DNA of 64,000 bases from Bacillus taeanensis. Its GTDB lineage: Bacteria > Bacillota > Bacilli > Bacillales > UBA6769. The translations under genes and the position numbers were made by a program. Positions 59,968-64,000 of this stretch are shown here, piece after piece; within the stretch, counting starts at the first letter, position 1; each line of letters begins with the position of its first letter. The notes below the pieces were generated by a model, which made no database searches, had not been told where the DNA came from, and was given only the letters and a program-made list of their open reading frames with translations. The stretch is taken from positions 62,001 to 126,000 of the forward strand of contig NZ_QOCW01000004.1 in NCBI RefSeq assembly GCF_003318295.1, written 5' to 3'.

Positions 59968-60051
59968 ATGTTGAAATCTAAAAAATATTCCATGATTGGA
60001 TTGTTTACGCTTATGATTAAAGTTTCTTACTCCCTAAAATGCCCCAGTTAA
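59968..60051 (+). CDS. Possible 27-residue peptide
   Basis: Short frame with a very good ribosome site (AAAAAGGAGGGATAA then ATG). The product has a basic start (LKSKKY), a hydrophobic middle and Cys near the end. A weak hairpin (AATGCC...GGCATT) overlaps the stop. No homologue recognised; could be a membrane peptide or a chance ORF. Confidence 0.35.
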   Translation: MLKSKKYSMIGLFTLMIKVSYSLKCPS

Positions 60052-60096
60052 TATTGAGGCATTATTAGAGAGGGGGTAAACTCTGTTTTTCTTGTA

Positions 60097-60672
60097 TTAT
60101 AAAGCTTTCTCCAGCCATTCATTCACCCAATTATTCGCTTCTTTCCAGTCTTTTACGCGTATAACATTTTTGGGTACAGCCATACGATTATAAGGTGTAT
60201 CAAAAAGGATAACAGGAATATTGCACTCCTCAGAAATTTCACAAGCATTGTCATGTTTATCTTCAAAAAAGATCTCAATATTATGTTTCACAATTGTTTC
60301 AATTTTATTATGTCTGCCAATTAATTCAATATGTTCATATGGTAGTTGATGCTGCTTGAACCATTTATAAGTTATGTCTAATAAGTGATCTCCGCGAGCG
60401 CTAATATAATATAATTCATGTTTTTTTTCCCAACTATTTAGTATGTGTTCTACTCCCGAAGATTTAGGGCAGTTCGCATAGATTTTTTCTTCATTGTTTA
60501 TCATCCATTTCCAAAATTCCTGTTCTGAAATTCCTAAAATGGTTGTTAAATTGTATTCTGTAATATCATCTAGAGACAAATTTTTTTCGAACGATTCATT
60601 TAAATAGGGGATAAATGAAGTTGGACAAGTTACCGTACCATCAATATCAAGACCAAAACGTTTTTTGTTCAT
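60097..60672 (-). CDS. yqfW: Putative nucleotidase YqfW (HAD, NT5C-like)
   Basis: 191 residues. HAD nucleophile motif GLDIDGTV, SARGD (motif II), and a C-terminal FFEDKHDNACEI motif IV. Resembles 5'(3')-deoxyribonucleotidases (NT5C family). Substrate not established. Position after zur matches yqfW. Confidence 0.88.
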   Translation of the reverse strand: MNKKRFGLDIDGTVTCPTSFIPYLNESFEKNLSLDDITEYNLTTILGISEQEFWKWMINNEEKIYANCPKSSGVEHILNSWEKKHELYYISARGDHLLDITYKWFKQHQLPYEHIELIGRHNKIETIVKHNIEIFFEDKHDNACEISEECNIPVILFDTPYNRMAVPKNVIRVKDWKEANNWVNEWLEKAL

Positions 60673-60868
60673 CGAGACACTCCTTCATTTCTTATACTTT
60701 TAACAATAAACAATTTACAAATGATAAAAGTATAAAAAGCTTACGATTCTGTTTATTATTGTAGCACATTTTTTATTCTTCCTTGTTAGACAATCTTTAA
60801 CATCTATATTTTTTCCTGCAAGTGTGATACTAATAATGCTCCTGAAATATTGAAAGTGAGGGATGCAT

Positions 60869-61273
60869 ATGGCAGAAGACAAAAACCGTTTTGAACACGA
60901 TATTGACAGTGGAATTGAGACAGAGGATGTTGTCAATATATCAAGACTTGATGCCAATAATGATTATAATGAAGAAACGGCAGCTGAAGTTGCGCCAATT
61001 CGTCCGACAATGGAAAGTTCTTTTAATGCACCAACTGAACAACGTCAGGGGCTAAATCAAGAAGCGAATGAAAATGAAGGAAGAGGAACAGGAATGATTG
61101 CGATTGCGCTGTCCATTTTATCACTGTTTTTCCTTCCTGTGTTATTGGGCTCAATTGGGCTAATTGTTGGATTTATTGCACGTAGAAGAGGTGCAAGATC
61201 TCTTGGAAACTGGGCAATTGGTATAGGTGCAGCATCAGTGATTATCAGTTTGTTTTTTGCTCCATTTTTCTAA
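60869..61273 (+). CDS. yqfX: Membrane protein YqfX
   Basis: 134 residues from ATG 60869. The first half is acidic and polar, the second has two membrane helices with a Gly-rich turn and RRRGARSLGNWAIG between them. Position matches yqfX. Function unknown. Stop codon overlaps a terminator. Confidence 0.82.
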   Translation: MAEDKNRFEHDIDSGIETEDVVNISRLDANNDYNEETAAEVAPIRPTMESSFNAPTEQRQGLNQEANENEGRGTGMIAIALSILSLFFLPVLLGSIGLIVGFIARRRGARSLGNWAIGIGAASVIISLFFAPFF

Positions 61274-61305
61274 CTAAAAAGAAGCCGTTTGGCTTCTTTT
61301 TAGTT
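61272..61305 (+). terminator. Terminator after yqfX
   Basis: AACTAAAAAGAAGCC / GGCTTCTTTTTAGTT perfect 15-base arms with GTTT loop. Confidence 0.88.
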
Positions 61306-61437
61306 ATTGTGCATTTCCTTTATCCTCTAATGATTACATAATCCCAATTGTTTATTGTTCACAAATGACTTTATTACATACATAATATATCATGATATAT
61401 AACAGAAAATTGATAACATGGATGGGGGGAGAAAACG

Positions 61438-62010
61438 ATGTCCTTAATGAAAATTATTCAAAACCGGCGATCCATTGGAAAAGTAAAAGAGGTGGTACCG
61501 AACAAAGAAAAAATTGAACAAATTTTAGAAGCAGGTCGTTGGGCGCCAAGTCATTATCGTACAGAACCTTGGAAGTTTATCGTTCTGCAGGGCGAGGCAA
61601 GAATAAAACTTGGAGAGGCCTATGCAGAAATTAATCTTGAGGAAATGGAGCAGCCTACAGCAGAAGAAAAAAAGCAGGCTTATGAAAAAGGAGTCAAAAA
61701 AGCAAAACGTGCTCCTGTAATTATTGCATTGATTGTTGAACCGGTTAGCGGTGAGACAATTGAATGGATTGAAGAAGTGGAAGCCTGTGCTTGTGCCGCT
61801 CAAAATATGATGCTCATGGCTCACGAGCTTGGCTTAGGAACAATTTGGCGAACAGGTAAGCCTACTTATCATCGAATTATGAAGGAGACGTTTAATGTTT
61901 CAAATAAGGGAATGGTGTTAGGGTTTCTTTATATCGGTTATCCAGATATGCAGCCAAAAAACGTAACAAGAAAGCCATTAGAAGACAAGGTAGAGTGGTG
62001 GACCGAATAA
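61438..62010 (+). CDS. Nitroreductase family protein (YdjA-like)
   Basis: 190 residues. N-terminal NRRSIGKV FMN-phosphate site, EAGRWAPSHYRTEPWKFIV, AACAAQNMMLMAHELGLGTIWRTG-type core (here ACACAAQNMMLM), and FLYIGYP. Typical of FMN-dependent NAD(P)H oxidoreductases. Substrate unknown. Not part of the B. subtilis order at this place as I recall it, so probably an insertion. GGGGGGAG ribosome site. Confidence 0.88.
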   Translation: MSLMKIIQNRRSIGKVKEVVPNKEKIEQILEAGRWAPSHYRTEPWKFIVLQGEARIKLGEAYAEINLEEMEQPTAEEKKQAYEKGVKKAKRAPVIIALIVEPVSGETIEWIEEVEACACAAQNMMLMAHELGLGTIWRTGKPTYHRIMKETFNVSNKGMVLGFLYIGYPDMQPKNVTRKPLEDKVEWWTE

Positions 62011-62044
62011 TTTTAGAACTAACTTCTACATTTAATTTCATTTA

Positions 62045-62091
62045 AGAGAGGTTGTCTCAATAGGGTCAGACCCTATTGAGACAACCTCTCT
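62045..62091. repeat. Perfect 47-base palindrome with TGTCTCAATAGGGTC core
   Basis: Arms 62045-62067 and 62069-62091 are exact complements around a single A. The core matches the arms of the element at 19732-19856. It lies between convergent nitroreductase and ispG genes and may serve as terminator or be an IS-derived remnant. Confidence 0.85.
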
Positions 62092-62098
62092 AATAATA

Positions 62099-63223
62099 TT
62101 ATACTTGTTTCGTTTTATTTGCTTCTGCTGCTTCCTTTGCCTGCTTAGCATAATGGGCTTCAGCAAGCTTATCTACTTCTTTTTTAAGCTCTTCAACCAT
62201 TGTTTCTTCAGGAATTTTACGTACGATTTCTCCATGTCGGAACAGAAGTCCTTCACCTCGGGCGCCGGCAATTCCGATATCTGCTTCACGTGCTTCACCA
62301 GGTCCGTTCACCGCGCAGCCTAAGACAGCCACTTTAATTGGGGCTTTAATTTTAGAAATATATTCTTCTACTTCATTTGCAATACTGAATAGGTCAATTT
62401 CAATACGGCCGCAAGTCGGGCAGGAGATCAATGTGGCTGCATTTGCAGCAAGTCCAAATGATTTTAGTAATTCACGTGCTACTTTCACCTCTTCAACAGG
62501 ATCGGCACTTAAAGAAATTCTTACTGTGTTTCCTATTCCTTTTGAAAGAATCGCTCCTAATCCTGCAGCACTTTTTACTGTGCCGGCAAACAAGGTACCA
62601 GATTCTGTAATCCCTAAATGCAGTGGATAATCAAAAGCCTTTGCAGCTTTTTCGTAAGCTTCAATCGCTAAATTTACATCTGAAGCTTTTAAGGAGACAA
62701 TAATATCATAAAAATTCAAGTCTTCTAGAATTTTTATATGATGAAGAGCACTTTCAACCATTCCATCAGCTGTTGGATAGCCATACTTTTCTAAAATTCG
62801 TTTTTCTAATGAACCCGCGTTCACCCCTATGCGAATAGGAACCCCTTTTTCTTTGGCCGCTTTTACAACAGCTTCCACTTTTTCGCGTCTTCCAATGTTT
62901 CCAGGATTAATTCGAATTTTATCTGCGCCGCCTTCAATTGCTTTTAAGGCCAATTTATAATCAAAATGAATATCGACAACAAGAGGAATGTTAATTTGCT
63001 TTTTAATTTCTGAAATTGCCTCTGCCGCACGCATATCAGGACAAGCGACACGAACGACTTGACAGCCTGCTTCTTCTAATCGTTTAATTTCAGCAACTGT
63101 TGCTTCTACATCATGTGTTTTTGTTGTTGTCATGCTTTGAATAACAACTTCATTATTTCCCCCAATTGTTAAATTCCCTACTTTAACGGGGCGTGTTTTT
63201 GTACGATGGATAATTTCACTCAT
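62099..63223 (-). CDS. ispG: 4-hydroxy-3-methylbut-2-en-1-yl diphosphate synthase (flavodoxin)
   Basis: 374 residues. TIM-barrel start ([16 protein letters not shown]) and cluster ligands Cys268, Cys271, Cys303 with Glu310 ([16 protein letters not shown]). It converts MEcPP to HMBPP, feeding IspH. The C-terminal tail is Lys/Ala-rich. Known as yqfY in older B. subtilis naming. AAAGGAGC ribosome site. Confidence 0.97.
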   Translation of the reverse strand: MSEIIHRTKTRPVKVGNLTIGGNNEVVIQSMTTTKTHDVEATVAEIKRLEEAGCQVVRVACPDMRAAEAISEIKKQINIPLVVDIHFDYKLALKAIEGGADKIRINPGNIGRREKVEAVVKAAKEKGVPIRIGVNAGSLEKRILEKYGYPTADGMVESALHHIKILEDLNFYDIIVSLKASDVNLAIEAYEKAAKAFDYPLHLGITESGTLFAGTVKSAAGLGAILSKGIGNTVRISLSADPVEEVKVARELLKSFGLAANAATLISCPTCGRIEIDLFSIANEVEEYISKIKAPIKVAVLGCAVNGPGEAREADIGIAGARGEGLLFRHGEIVRKIPEETMVEELKKEVDKLAEAHYAKQAKEAAEANKTKQV

Positions 63224-63366
63224 TCGTGAATCGCTCCTTTAAAATCTATCTTTTGCCTTTATCATTATAAATGGAAATTAGAAAAAAAGAAATGAGGCAA
63301 TTCGTTTTCATTGTAGCAATAGAGTTCATTATTTGGCAAGAAATGAAGTATAAGTATTTAGAGTGT

Positions 63367-63693
63367 TTATGGATAGATAGGAAATTTATATGTTTTTCCT
63401 GGTTGGATGTGTTCAGGTTTTGTACCATGATTTAATTGTTCAAAATCTTGAACCACTTTATTAATAGATACAGTTAGTTCTCCGTTTAATTTTTCGATAA
63501 TTGTTAAAACAGTATCACCTGATTGAACAGCAGCTTCTTTATAGGTCATCTGCTGTTCAGATTTTATTTCACGAGGGTTTTCGATTTTTTGAACAGATGC
63601 TGTGGTAGGCTGAGGAAGGGTGCCGATATTTAAATCATAATAAATGGTATAAAGTAATAAACCGACTAGGCTTATTTTTAAGAGATTCTTCAT
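63367..63693 (-). CDS. yqfZ: YqfZ-like protein with LysM domain
   Basis: 108 residues. Membrane anchor or signal (about 5-20) and a C-terminal LysM-like domain (VQSGDTVLTIIEKLNGE...INKVVQDFEQLNHGTKPEHIQPGKTYKFPIYP) that likely binds peptidoglycan. Position after ispG matches yqfZ. Function unknown; expression in sporulation is plausible. Confidence 0.85.
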   Translation of the reverse strand: MKNLLKISLVGLLLYTIYYDLNIGTLPQPTTASVQKIENPREIKSEQQMTYKEAAVQSGDTVLTIIEKLNGELTVSINKVVQDFEQLNHGTKPEHIQPGKTYKFPIYP

Positions 63694-63872
63694 TCGTTTT
63701 CCTCCATCTACTAAACTTTAATACAATCTATGCTTGTCCACTTCTTTGTATGAAAACAATAATAGGTTAAAAGAAGGATTGCTGAATAATATTTATAAGA
63801 TAAACTATTGCTAAAATGACTATAATAATTAATAGTTCCTTATAATGATTGAATGGAAAAAGGAGTATGAAA

Positions 63873-64000
63873 ATGAAAAATTGGTTAATGATTTTTAGTT
63901 TGTTAGCATCACTGCTTATCGGCGTAAGTCCTGTATTAGCAGATGCAGCCCCTGGGGATGTTATCGTAACGTTAGGTGAAGATTTAAGCGAAGAACAAAA
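63873..64000 (+). CDS. DUF1002 secreted protein, 5' end
   Basis: 42 codons visible before the window ends. Signal peptide (about 1-24, cleavage after VLA), then APGDVIVTLGEDLSEEQ, typical of DUF1002 proteins. Function unknown. ATG 63873 is chosen; ATG 63867 is also in frame with AAAAAGGAG just upstream. Confidence 0.72.
   Translation, partial: MKNWLMIFSLLASLLIGVSPVLADAAPGDVIVTLGEDLSEEQ

Overview
The window is a chromosomal core region of an AT-rich, endospore-forming Bacillaceae species. Three things support this: near-complete gene-order match to the Bacillus subtilis yqeG-yqfZ region as I remember it, sporulation and germination genes (sda, gpr, spoIIP, yqfC, yqfD), and Gram-positive-type ribosome sites with frequent TTG and GTG starts. 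I saw no rRNA, tRNA, CRISPR array, prophage or complete insertion sequence. Species cannot be fixed from the sequence alone.

Layout. 1-1798 is the 5' part of an Mrp-type Na+/H+ antiporter subunit A gene leaving the left edge. 2127-2792 holds an unrecognised lipoprotein and the checkpoint peptide gene sda. 3144-8210 is the tightly packed yqeG-yqeH-aroE-yhbY-nadD-yqeK-rsfS-yqeM operon. 8292-12762 is the late competence block: comER divergent from comEA-comEB-comEC, with comEC broken by an apparent one-base frameshift. 12853-17732 holds yqzM, holA, rpsT, gpr, spoIIP and yqxA. 17877-29085 runs lepA, hemW, the CIRCE-controlled hrcA-grpE-dnaK-dnaJ chaperone operon, and prmA, rsmE and mtaB. 29105-33894 holds a Na/Pi-type transporter, rpsU, yqeY and the nfeDB-floA-yqfB membrane microdomain set. 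34072-41749 runs yqfC, yqfD, phoH, pgpH, ybeY, dgkA, era, yqzL and recO. 41862-49809 holds ccpN, the PPDK regulator, yqxD, dnaG-sigA (macromolecular synthesis operon), cccA, trmK and yqfO. 49882-56032 holds ispH, yqfQ, cshB, nfo, yqfT, a HAD phosphatase and yqfU. 56111-59864 holds ppx divergent from a znuC-znuB-zur zinc locus with a Zur-like operator. 60097-64000 holds yqfW, yqfX, a nitroreductase, ispG, yqfZ and the start of a DUF1002 protein.

How the genes work together. Most are housekeeping: ribosome assembly and translation (yqeH, yhbY, rsfS, era, ybeY, lepA, rpsT, rpsU, prmA, rsmE, mtaB, trmK), replication and transcription (holA, dnaG, sigA, recO, nfo), protein folding (hrcA operon), isoprenoid synthesis (ispG, ispH), and membrane or c-di-AMP functions (floA, nfeDB, pgpH). 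Sporulation genes are interspersed.

What stands out: the comEC frameshift; absence of cdd between dgkA and era and of glyQS between recO and ccpN; a lone ppx next to the zinc locus; a repeated palindromic element with TGTCTCAA...AGGGTC arms at 19732 and 62045; an inverted repeat overlapping the candidate cccA promoter; and small genes easily missed (sda, yqzM, yqzL). I found no convincing wholly new multigene system.
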